Shown here one piece after another: positions 1 to 10,200 of a stretch of DNA of 64,000 bases; the stretch's first letter is position 1; each line of letters starts with the position of its first letter. The DNA comes from Prostheceraeus crozeri (Eukaryota; Platyhelminthes; Polycladida; Euryleptidae). Below the pieces are notes generated by a model that was given only the letters and a program-made list of their open reading frames with translations, did no database searches and had not been told where the DNA came from. The stretch is from positions 1 through 64,000 of the forward strand of contig CAJQUW010015454.1 in NCBI GenBank assembly GCA_907163375.1. Direction: 5' to 3'. Both the position numbers and the translations under genes were made by a program.

Positions 1-776
1 CCTTTGCAGAGCTTGATATCTCGGTGAATAGGAATCGGTGCGCCCATGCGAAAATTAGGGAAGGAACTTGTTTGAACTAGTAACTCCAACACTTGTTTCA
101 CCTCAAATCCTGATCCATCTTCTTGAAAGTCTTCAATAAATTCTTCAAACTTTGACACCATGTCACCGAACCATGTATCAAAGTTACGTGCTTGGACGCC
201 TTCGTGAATGTATGAGGGTGTGGTGATGTCTCTCACTTCCTCTTCGCCCGTCGACATATCCATCTTGGCAAACCTGAGTCTCATACTCACAAACACTTTC
301 ACGTCCTCGTGGGGGTGTTGTTGCACAATCACACGATACAAGTCCGCATACATTGAATTTAAATAGACCTTCCATTCATTCGTGGCTTGATGAGGGGTAA
401 ATCGATAATTATATCCGCGACCGTCCATGATCCGTTCTTCTTCCACAGCTGCACCGCCCTCTTGCATGAACTCAAACAGGTAGGGACACAAATGTTCATC
501 CCATCCTTCCGCTTCAGCATTCACTGCTACATCACAGTAGCGACACCGTCCCACACACGCATGCTTATGGTACGCCTCTATGTCGAAACTTCCGTCGCAA
601 TCCAAACACAGCAAGTCATTGTCATCACCATAATTAAACGCGCGGCAATCGTGTTCGTCTCCATACCATTTACAGCATGTCCAACAATAGTTGCGACCCG
701 TCTCTGCTGCTCCATGGGCAATACAGTCTTGAAAGCGAGAGAAGGACTGACGACAGAATTCACACGCGTACTGCAT
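1..776 (-). CDS. Cys-rich zinc-finger-like protein, N-terminal part, runs off left edge
   Basis: The minus strand is open from an ATG at 776 to the window edge (258 codons), far longer than chance at this base composition. It begins MQYACEFCRQSF and has many Cys and His in the first 110 residues (CEFC, CWTCC, CLDCD, CRYC), spaced like several small zinc-binding fingers. An acidic, aromatic-rich region follows, with a helical stretch near residues 205-235. A TATA box and initiator lie just upstream. The layout (N-terminal fingers, then a helix leading to a conserved PLRGSSYI-like segment) reminds me of proteins found beside DNA polymerase B in large virus-like transposons of the Polinton/adintovirus kind. 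That is a memory-based guess. The part seen looks whole. It could also be an unrelated host gene. Confidence 0.6.
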   Translation of the reverse strand, partial: MQYACEFCRQSFSRFQDCIAHGAAETGRNYCWTCCKWYGDEHDCRAFNYGDDNDLLCLDCDGSFDIEAYHKHACVGRCRYCDVAVNAEAEGWDEHLCPYLFEFMQEGGAAVEEERIMDGRGYNYRFTPHQATNEWKVYLNSMYADLYRVIVQQHPHEDVKVFVSMRLRFAKMDMSTGEEEVRDITTPSYIHEGVQARNFDTWFGDMVSKFEEFIEDFQEDGSGFEVKQVLELLVQTSSFPNFRMGAPIPIHRDIKLCK

Positions 777-784
777 GGTTAGAA

Positions 785-846
785 TGAGAATGAATTTCTC
801 TGACAGCGTCTTTCCTTATATACCCTGCGGTGACTCATCACACGTG
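785..846 (-). promoter_or_regulatory. Core promoter of the left-edge gene: TATA box, initiator, AP-1 site, E-box
   Basis: Read on the minus strand, TATATAAG (822-815) lies about 40 bp upstream of the ATG at 776. An initiator-like TCATTCT follows at the expected distance (about 790). Upstream are a perfect AP-1 site (TGACTCA, 831-837) and a palindromic E-box (CACGTG, 841-846). The tight packing suggests a short 5' leader of roughly 15 bases. Seen directly; function is inferred. Confidence 0.5.
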
Positions 847-3067
847 ATAATATCACAGGCAACCTGCAACTGGCAGAGCAAAATTACATAATCAAAGACA
901 ATGATTTCATTCAACTTTGAGAGATGTAAATGGGTCCACATCACTATTCAGATTCAAGAAATGAAACATGAATTTAGTAATCGAATCATAAAATCATGCC
1001 GGTAAAAATTGAATTAAAAACGAAATTTCAGCCAAGAAAGCACGAATAATATCGAAACTTTTTCATGAAGACTTTCATTATAATACAATTTATGAAATTC
1101 CACTGATAATCAGCTTCATTTCCGCTTAGTTAGGATACTTATTAGCAAATATTCATTCCTTTTGATATCCAGCTTGTTTCTCACTGCTTATTTAGGAGAG
1201 TCATCTCGGTAGTATATAAATTGGCAAATTTTGACTTTTTTCAAAAGTGCTCAAATATTTTTTTTTGGACCACGGGAACGTTATCTCCGCAAAAAACTGA
1301 ATATTTTGATATAAAAATTTTCACTGTATACAGATACTTTTTTGAGTCGACACTCTACCTATATCCCTTCTCTATGTTTGCATCCGTCCAATTCCTCGGC
1401 TGTCCCAGAGCAGCGTTAATTGCTTCTTCTAAACGCTGCAAATTCATTTCTTTCAAAGAAGTAATGAATTTACGAGTACTTATTCTGACGCTTCCAACAA
1501 GCTACCTTAAATCATCGTTAAACTGTCTGGGCGCTTGCCATCTGTTCGTGAAACACCCGGAGGTTCAAGTATGGCATGGACACCTCCCGAAATAAGGGCA
1601 CGTCGCTAGATCATTAAATCAGTATTTTCATTGTGGCGAGCAGATCTCCCAGCACTTAACTTGCACCTCAGACCATGTACTGCAGAGGGATCCACTTCTT
1701 CTCCACATACATGCGGGTGACACACTTAAATGCCCAACCGCAACGTGCACGCTATTCGTAGCTGTGAATTAGTCAGTTTTAGTCAGTCAGTTATCGTAAA
1801 TTTCTTTTAATATATTTCCGAATGTTGACCAATATGAACATTTCTAATCCCCATTCTTTTATAAAAGTCCTTCACATGAAAATTTCATACCAGATTTGTG
1901 CTGCTAAGATTTGTGCTACGATCCTAATCCTGAGATTTGTACTTGTAGATATAGAACGTGACTTCTATGATTTGATAGTCTGTGAGTTGTTTCGCATTAT
2001 TTATCAAAATTGATGTTCTTTCAGTTTTAGACCGAGTGCTGATTAGTTTACGACATCAGATTTCAAATCAACGAATCCCATAGAAATTGCGGTATGGATA
2101 ATGCTGATCTGATTAGGAGACAAATGATGTTTCATGGATTGATTCCCACTGTTTACTTACAGAAGATGATCATAGTAATTGATCAAAGATATCTTGGACG
2201 AATAAGAACACGGAGTAGGAGGCAAAAAAGCATGAACATGGTAAAAGGCACGGAGTAAAGGGAGGGGTTGAATAGAGGAGGGTAAAAGTCAAACGTGACA
2301 GTGACACTGACATTGCATCGTAGTAAAAATTAAGGAGATCTAGATATCTACACTGCAAATCATAAAGTCCTATTTTGGTGCGAATCTGAGTGCTAAAATT
2401 AACGAACACTAAAATTCACAGAAGCACCAAAGTGCTTATTAATTACTAACGTGATGAAATATCAATATCAATAAAGGAAGAGACAGGCCAAATTCGTAAG
2501 GTAAAGAGAAAATTTGCGAAGACATTTTCAAAGACATGACACTCAATTCTATGTTAGTTACTTTAATTTCACTATTGATGCTATTAGCACTTGCTGACTG
2601 TATCTAATTATTATAATTGACATACTTTGTTCTGTAGAAACCCTTGTATAAAGTCTACATATTTTCTATTCTTAAGAACATTATGTTAGCCTTGCTTGAT
2701 CATAACTGTAATTCAATGTATTCTGCCTTTAGTCATTTTCTTCAAGATGAATTTGATTTAATTGATCTAAATGCATTTGTGTTTAATTTCCACAGCAGTT
2801 CTTAAGGATAGATGTGCATATGGGATACACCGGGTAAGATCTACCGTACGGCAATTATCGACTGGTGGAGCTGCTAGTGCTGTGCAATTCATTAAATGAA
2901 TTCCGCACTGAAATGAGTACGAATTAAGGACTGTGCTTTCAAGCCCAAGGAGTCTAAAATAAGTACTAATATCTTTGAACTCAAAGAGTACTAGATTTTT
3001 GGACTCATTTCTTAGTCGTAGTTAGTACTCAGGTTCAGTACTCTTTCTAGTACTCATTTGGAACTTT
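847..3067. other. No gene recognised; AT-rich spacer
   Basis: Short open frames occur on both strands but none shows recognisable domains. A minus-strand frame near 1463-1371 starting MNLQRLEEAINAALGQPR has a protein-like look but ends after about 30 codons, so it is not called. Five AGTACT palindromes crowd into 2962-3054, just before the LINE fragment. Confidence 0.5.
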
Positions 3068-3815
3068 ATGAATGACAGTAGTGGGGTAAGAAGGAGCCTA
3101 TCCTCATTTGAGTCGCCCTTCATGTGTAAACCCTGTCAATGCCAAATGCACTCCTTTTCAACCACAAGTGAAGAACAACTCGATCCAATTTCAGTGGCGG
3201 GTCACACCTATCACGCTATGAGCAGATTTTGCTACCTTGGTGACATGATGGAATCCGATGCTGGTTCAGGGACTGCATGAATTGTATCTGCACGATCTCA
3301 ATCTGGTTAGCGAAAGTTCCGTGAGTTGTCGCCATTTCTAACATCGAGGGCGACGCCTTTATGGATGAAAGGCCAAGTGTATGACACGTGTGTGAGAAGG
3401 TGTATGATATGCAGTATATATTCATGGCTCATGAAAATCGAAGATCAGCAAAGAATGGTGACAGCAGAGCGCAGAATGATCCGTTGTATTATGGACATAT
3501 CTTTGAAGGACAGGTTTGCTTCTTGCATGATTCTCCATCTTCTTGGAATAGAAGACATCAAGACCGTCTTAGATGGTTCGGGCATGTTCTCCAGCAGCTA
3601 GAGGATAACTGGGTCAAGAAGATGCATGGCATGGACCTACCGTGGCCAACACCGAGAGGCCGTCCTAAGAAGACGTGGCGCAAGCGGTGCTTGTGATTGC
3701 AAAGAGCTTGGCCTGAAGGAGAGTGATTGTGCCAACCGTGAATTGTGCTGAAAATCCATTGGGGAAAATCCGTCCTTACCTCCTACGAACAATGGACAAT
3801 GGACGTAAAACGAAA
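3068..3815 (+). mobile_element. Degenerate non-LTR retrotransposon (LINE), 3' end of ORF2
   Basis: Broken frames carry landmarks of the C-terminal end of an endonuclease/reverse-transcriptase polyprotein, in order: a Cys-containing stretch (CKPCQC), RFCYLGDMMESDAG, KFRELSPFLTSRA, RRMIRCIMDISLKDR, RLRWFGHVL, and RGRPKKTW. The frame changes several times and stops are present, so the copy is dead. The end reads GGACGTAAAA, the same end as the copy at 14.2-14.8 kb, so the two belong to one family or close relatives. The reverse-transcriptase core is missing (5' truncation). The clade cannot be assigned by eye. Confidence 0.8.
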
Positions 3816-4167
3816 AAGTAAAAAGTAAGTATGTATATTAACACAAGAGGGAATATGCCATTTCAGTAGACAAGAGTTGAAGGCCTGTTAAAGGCATTAT
3901 TTCATAACACTGCAAAACTGTCTATTTACATAAAAGGCACACAGGAAAGAGGTTGAAATAAATACATTCACCATGATCTTACTTCTAATTATTGTAAAAT
4001 ACAAATTCGCACGACCGTGAGTTTCTCACCGTTAAGTTAATTATACAAACCGGCAGGGATAAATAAAGCAATGAAATGTACAGTATACCGCTTTACTGTT
4101 GAAGTGAGTTTCCCTATTTGCGAGTTGATGTGTGCGGCTTTTGCTTATCATCGCTCGTGTTAACAAG

Positions 4168-4533
4168 TCAACAGAATAATGTGATAGCCAATCGACGACA
4201 CGCATTTTTGAGCACTAAGTAAGTGAATTGTGAAAATTCATTATCAAGTTGTGTAGTACTTGCATCAATTGGAGAACAAAATTGGTCTTGACAAGTATCG
4301 ATCTGATAGACGGCTCCAGCAAATTTTAGCTGACAAATTGGAAAATCTTGTAAATACCTGACTATTCTTTTGAATTTTCCGGATAGACCAGTGTCATCTA
4401 CAGAATTCAGTACTGTGTAAAATGAGTTGTCCCTCTTAAGTTCTGCACACATTCTTTGCGTGAGATAACTCGGCAGTTTGAACATTGAAGTACAGTATTC
4501 TACGAACACATAGCCAACTCTACTGACGTCATG
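4168..4533 (-). CDS. Unrecognised open frame of about 120 codons
   Basis: The frame is open on the minus strand between stops and contains an ATG at codon 17 from its start; the codons before it have no ATG. The composition (VGYVFVEYCTSMFKLPSYL..., NSVDDTGLSGKFKRIVRYL...) looks more protein-like than the surrounding random frames. No family is recognised and no splice sites decide its limits. A perfect CRE site TGACGTCA (4524-4531) overlaps its beginning. It could be an exon or a relic of a mobile element. Confidence 0.25.
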   Translation of the reverse strand, partial: HDVSRVGYVFVEYCTSMFKLPSYLTQRMCAELKRDNSFYTVLNSVDDTGLSGKFKRIVRYLQDFPICQLKFAGAVYQIDTCQDQFCSPIDASTTQLDNEFSQFTYLVLKNACRRLAITLFC

Positions 4534-4559
4534 TCATTGTTCTTTGAAGAGTTTCCAAA

Positions 4560-5910
4560 CCATATAATCTACTACACCTTCACATGATTTCTATGATGTG
4601 TGATTTTGGAGTAGATTATATGGATAGGAAATTTACATAGGGGTCATATAATCTCCTGAAAAATAGAATATAGAAGATCTCTGTTCTAATTTGTTGATTA
4701 CGTAGTGTTTTGGATGGATCAAGGAAGTCTAGAAAACTATGCAGGTCCAGAAATCCTCAGATGGATGCGAGCATAGATTTCTAAGTTGTATCGTTGGCTA
4801 TATAATGTTAAGCTGCTGATTTTCGGATTTCAATGGTATCAGAATTCACTCGTCCTTCGGACTCGTGGATTCTGACCATTGAATATCCTCAAATCAGTAG
4901 CTTATCATATACAGAAGGGCAGGAAAATGTAGAAATCGGACGAGGATTTCTACTATTTCCTTGCCAAACGGATTCATAGAATGTAGCACTATATCATGGA
5001 TTTTTAGGGCAGTAATATCAAACATAGACGAGACTGCGTTACCAGCCGAGGCTGTCTGATATTTCTGCCGGCAAAATCCATGACATAATGCAATTGTATG
5101 CAACTCTTGAGAAGTCTATGAATATTGCAATTCTTGATCACTGTCAGTCACAGATAATGCAGGATTTTGCATGGCTTTCTATGTCCACAGGTTACTAAGT
5201 TCCGCGAAGCAGGTAATTATTTTCCTGGCTGGAAATTATTAACCTGGTGCAGACTTCTATGAAAAAAGTCATGCATTATAACAGATAATGCATAGATTTC
5301 TTCGGTCATTATTTGTCATAATAACCTAGAGCCTTCGGCTCTCGGTAATTATAGCAATAATGACCTCAAATCTATGTATTATCTATTACATAATGGGAGG
5401 ATGAAGAAATCTTTGATTGCCTTTATTGAAGTCTATGACAGTTTGCTCTCTCAATAGATGATAATTCATGAAAAGTTTGAAAATCTATGAGTACTTGCAA
5501 ATGTGAGTAGATCTGAAATTCAGATTTCTATCTAAAAATGATTTGAAATATCCATTTACCAATTCATTCATCAATGAATTCTCAAGCAGGAGTGACGGAT
5601 GACGGTTCATGGCTATCTGGTGCGGTGAGAATTCTATGTAAAATTGGCGGGCGCATAATGGTGCATTACATGTATATACCCTCCAATACCGGGCTATAAT
5701 GCATTTCAAGCTCATTTCAATCATTTCTATGACCTCCAAAGTTATCGAGAGTGAAATACAATACCTATTATCCTAGTATAGATATATAGATATTTAGATC
5801 TCCTTGGTAGAAATTATTTCAAAGCACTGATTTTCGAAGGAAAACAGTGACATCGACTCATGCTCCACACTCGGCGATTCTCACATTGTTTCCTCTCAAA
5901 TAAATGCTTT
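4560..5910. repeat. Cluster of at least seven imperfect hairpins separated by TCTATGA motifs
   Basis: Imperfect inverted repeats follow one another: 4560-4623 (13-bp perfect ends), 4800-4912 (arms about 50 bp around a CCTTCGG centre), 4918-4965 (21-bp arms), 4986-5092 (about 35-bp outer arms), 5210-5246, 5274-5395 (arms about 55 bp around AGAGCCTTCGGCTCT) and 5821-5910 (about 35-bp arms). Between and at the bases of the hairpins the word TCTATG(A) or its complement recurs about a dozen times, roughly every 60-100 bp. No coding frame is supported. The arms differ in sequence from hairpin to hairpin while the architecture is shared. Confidence 0.75.
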
Positions 5911-5916
5911 ATCACA

Positions 5917-7176
5917 TTGATGTACCTAATTTAGAAAATGTAATGAATTATGTAGAAAAATTCTGCAAAATTAACTTAATCGACTCATACTAAAAGTGTG
6001 TACACTTTTTCGCATTACACTGTTCGATTGCTCAAACAAATTAATAGATAGAATCATTCATCATATTTTGGAATTCACCAGATTGTCCATAGACATCGCA
6101 AGTTATCTTCTACGACGAAACTCCAAACTCTGTAGATTTTAAGACTTTGCCTCATTTCAACATTTTCGGCTCGGCGTCTCTTTCATTTATCAATTCTATC
6201 CAAGAATTCGTTTACCCTCTGCTTATCTCTAGCAATGAGATTTCAGATAAGAGAATATTGTCCAACAGCTTTCCGGTTAGTAGGAGAAAGAACATTGTTG
6301 AATTTAAGAATGGGTTGCGAACTTGAATTTTGATATCAGAGTTCTTTATTGTGAATTCTACACATAAGCTGTGGAAATAGGTGGAGCACTTTTATCTCTT
6401 TCTGCCGTAGAAGTACAATCGAAAACTATCAATTCCTCCTAAGATTGTTGACATTAGAAATCGCCAAATTAGTGTCAACGATGAAAAGATACAGCAAGTG
6501 TGCAATCATTCTCTTGTAAAATTTTCAACTTTTCATTGTGTTTAGTTTATTTATCAAACACCGCTTTCATTTTTGAAATAAATGACCATTTTTACATTGT
6601 TATTAAAACTGAACCCTGTGAGAATCGGCTGAGCTTGTACTTTTGACCTTGCCTCTGTCCATACACACGATTGAATGCATTATTTGACACTCCATTGAAT
6701 GTATAAAAGTGCAGCCACGCCCATGCCCTGATATCCGACCAACTTTTTGATCTCCAAAGCATGGTTCCGTCAGGTTAAATTAATTGCTAATTGCACAGAA
6801 AAGGTTTTGTTAGATAACGCAACTAGAAAAGATAGAAATAAAAGGCTTTCTGCAGACTCTTTAAATTATTCATAAAATCATAACCAGGAAACGAAATTAT
6901 CGCCTGCTTTGTCTGCGTCAGCACTTAAATCTCACCAAATGATGGCATAAACATGCATTCATGCGTCACATTTGGGTTGTCACTGGGATGAGTATCTAAG
7001 CAAATATAATGATTAAGCTTATACCTGAATTGCGACAACAAGCTAATCTACTAATAATATCACGACCAAAAAGATGTAAGGCTCAGGTATGAGGACCCCT
7101 CATCTTGTATATGTTGTTCAGACAAGCATCGCTCTTGTCAGATTTATGTTAGAACATATGAAATTAATTCACTAAC
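5917..7176. other. No feature recognised
   Basis: AT-rich sequence with short random frames only. It lies downstream of the last kinase exon seen, on the kinase gene's own strand, so it is most simply the next intron of that gene. No following kinase exon was found here. Confidence 0.4.
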
Positions 7177-7234
7177 CTTTCCAAAGCTGCCTCGGCCGAT
7201 CACTTTGAGGAACTCAAAATCACTTGGACTGGCT
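7177..7234 (-). CDS. SGK3: SGK3-type exon 6 (kinase glycine-rich loop)
   Basis: 58 bp with acceptor TTCCACAG and donor GTTAGT. With the two carried bases it encodes KASPSDFEFLKVIGRGSFGK. The GRGSFGK motif is the ATP-binding loop of an AGC kinase, and PSDFxFLKVIG is nearly diagnostic for SGK. The next exon (the VLLA... strand and the catalytic lysine) was not found to the left. Confidence 0.93.
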
Positions 7235-10200
7235 CTGTGGAAATAAAATGAAACACTAGTTTAGCAGAATAAAAGCTGTAGACATCCCCACACATTTTAA
7301 ATCTAAATTGACTTTTAACAAATAAATTCCCAAATTGAAGTGTAAGCTTATATATGACTTGATTGGTGTTGTGTATATTTTCATGTTCATAAAACCTTCG
7401 AAATCTTGATGCATAAATAATCTAGTTTCGGTTCATTTTCATTTGGGTTGCAATTTCTTTTGGCAATGCATAGATCACGACCTTACTTAGAAAAAGGGAG
7501 AAGCACAGTTGTTGGTAGTCGCGATATAAAATATCAATAAAAAAATTTACACAGTGATCAATGTTGATCTTGATTGAATTACGGTACTAAATTTCAATTA
7601 ATGCAACAAGTAGAATATCAAGTAAGACAATTTAACAGTTAAAGTCTAACATTTTTCATCAATGCTCAATTTATAAGTCAGCAATTAACTGATATTTGCT
7701 TGTTTCAATCAGGGATGTCTATGAAACAAGGAAAGTGTTAGGGATTTCCAACTGTCAATCCGTAGGATTTAGCGTAGGCCGGATTGAAAATACAGATTGC
7801 AGAATTTTCATCAAAAATGTTGAGAAAGTGAACTGTCGCAAATTGTAATTTCCAATCAGAAATGAAAAAACAGAGACAAGTGGATTAAGGCCATTCCTAA
7901 CATCACTGATTAAGAGAGAACTACAAAACTATGAGTTCTATTTGTGCATGACACTGGTCTTACAATGCGCCAAAGAATTGAATAAGAAGTGGACATCTGA
8001 TAGCCATACATACAATCTAATATTTTTCGTTTCTTGCATTAACAACACTACAGGTGTTCTGCCTGGAATACATGTTTAGTCACAAAAAATCTAACTGAGT
8101 ATCAGCTGAACATCGGAATCAAATCCTGACGAATTATGTGAATTTAAAGAAATTTACAAGTGAGTGTGAATTATTGATTGTGATTTCTTATTATTCTATA
8201 GCAAGAGCTGCGCCTGCAGCTGAAAGAGTATCCTATCGATTTCATTTACAGAGAATGTCGCGCTTAGTAGCACCGTCAGAAATTCTTCATCATGGATGCC
8301 TACTGATGAAGGCTTTAAATAGTCTTGCTTCAAGCTCCGGATACCATATATTAGAGAGAATTATCACATTTGGGATATGTGCTATACTTTATGAAAACTG
8401 GGAATGATATATTATCAAATCGATCAAATCATCGGCTGAATGAATTAATCGAACAGATTTGAATGAAGACCCAAAATCCGTTTAGAAGTAATTGAGCTGT
8501 CTGAAATTGAATTCAATGGAGCAGGTATAGTGCATCACTTATTTTGAAATCATGGAAATTGTATACAGCAAAAACAATGATTTTTTCTTCCATTTCCACA
8601 TTCAACTACATTGACGGAAACCATTGAAAGCTTCAAAAACATTGGATCGGAATAAGAGACAATAGAAATTTGCAAACTGCATATTTTCAAGTTCTCCTGG
8701 ACAAGTTTTGGTGTGTGATGAGATGAAGATTTTGTCAACTCTTAGATGTTGCGGAAAACACATTATTGGACATGCTGGTGACTCGCGTAAAAAACAATCC
8801 GCAGTATTCTAGCAACGATGGTAAAGCTCTTGTTTTCGAAAACCCATCCGTGCATTTGTCATACGTATCTTACCAGTAGTTGCACGAACTTCAAAATTGA
8901 TCGAACAAATTTTAGTGAATGCTATTGAGATTATGAAGTCTTCTAGTGGGTATCCATATTTCATCTAAAGACCATATTTCATCAATAATCATGTCACAAA
9001 TCGAACTCTGTTTACTAGCTCAGAAGGATCACGAAAGCTCAAACAATTTCTCAGTGAAGCACGTTGCCGAACCTCAGCTACGCCCAACTATCTACATGTA
9101 TTACTTTATCCCGTCCACTGATTGAAGTTTGTTATAAATAGTTGGCTCACATCAACTGATCATACATTCCCATAGTCCCAAAAAGTCTGGTAATGATTTC
9201 AGATTCTTGAGGGCTTTTTTTGTCTTGATCTATAACATGGAGTGAAAGAGAGAGGTCATCGTCAATTCGTCTAACAGAATTATCATATAATACTTTCCAT
9301 CTGTCTTCGTTCGAAAAGAAAGAGAATTTTTGTTATCTTAAGGTGTTTGACAATACTTATATCTGATAATCGTAGTGATACATCTGAATTTAGATAATTT
9401 TCTTGAAATTTGGGATCCATTGAACAAGCACAAAGTGTAACTGCTCATAAAGGTTCCTATAACTCATGAAAGCCATATGCCCAGAAACCTAATTCGCCAG
9501 AAAACCGGCCTACGCTAATTCCTTCGGATTGAGTGTTGGAAGTCCCTAGCACTTTTTATGCTTCATAGACATCCCTGATTCAATAATGAAACATCAATGT
9601 TTGACTGCTACTTGTCATGATGATTTCCATGACTTTCAAAAATCATGATTTTTAAAGATTTTTTGGCTACGTCTGCGTCTGAAATCAATGCTCATCACGA
9701 GTGTGAACGAATTATCTAAAGACCTGATTCGTAAGATTCATCAACTTGCCATTTATCATTTGGCATGCAAAACACATGTATTGTTATTCATCAATAAATA
9801 GAGAAACCATTCATGCATTAACAATTTATCTATTCTTGATAAATATGCAAAGCTACGTTAAATGATTTCAACGTTTTCCGACAGACACAAATTTCACCGA
9901 TATTCCGTAATACTACACTGGTACATAGAGCAACTGCACACCTAACAAATCAAAAAAGTTTCAGAAGGCAGTTCAGTGTGTAGCACAAATGCAATAGCAC
10001 AGGGAGTATTTCAAAAATAAGCATCAAGAAAGTTTATTCTGCTTTCCTCATACATTCATCATCGAGGTAGCAAATCTCGCGTGAAAATTGTACATGAGTT
10101 TCTTGAAGACATCACTCATCAACTCACTACATCAAAAGATGTGTCTCAACGGAAATCATAAGCTTTGAAAGAAGCAAGATATTTCAAAGCCACAAGTTAC

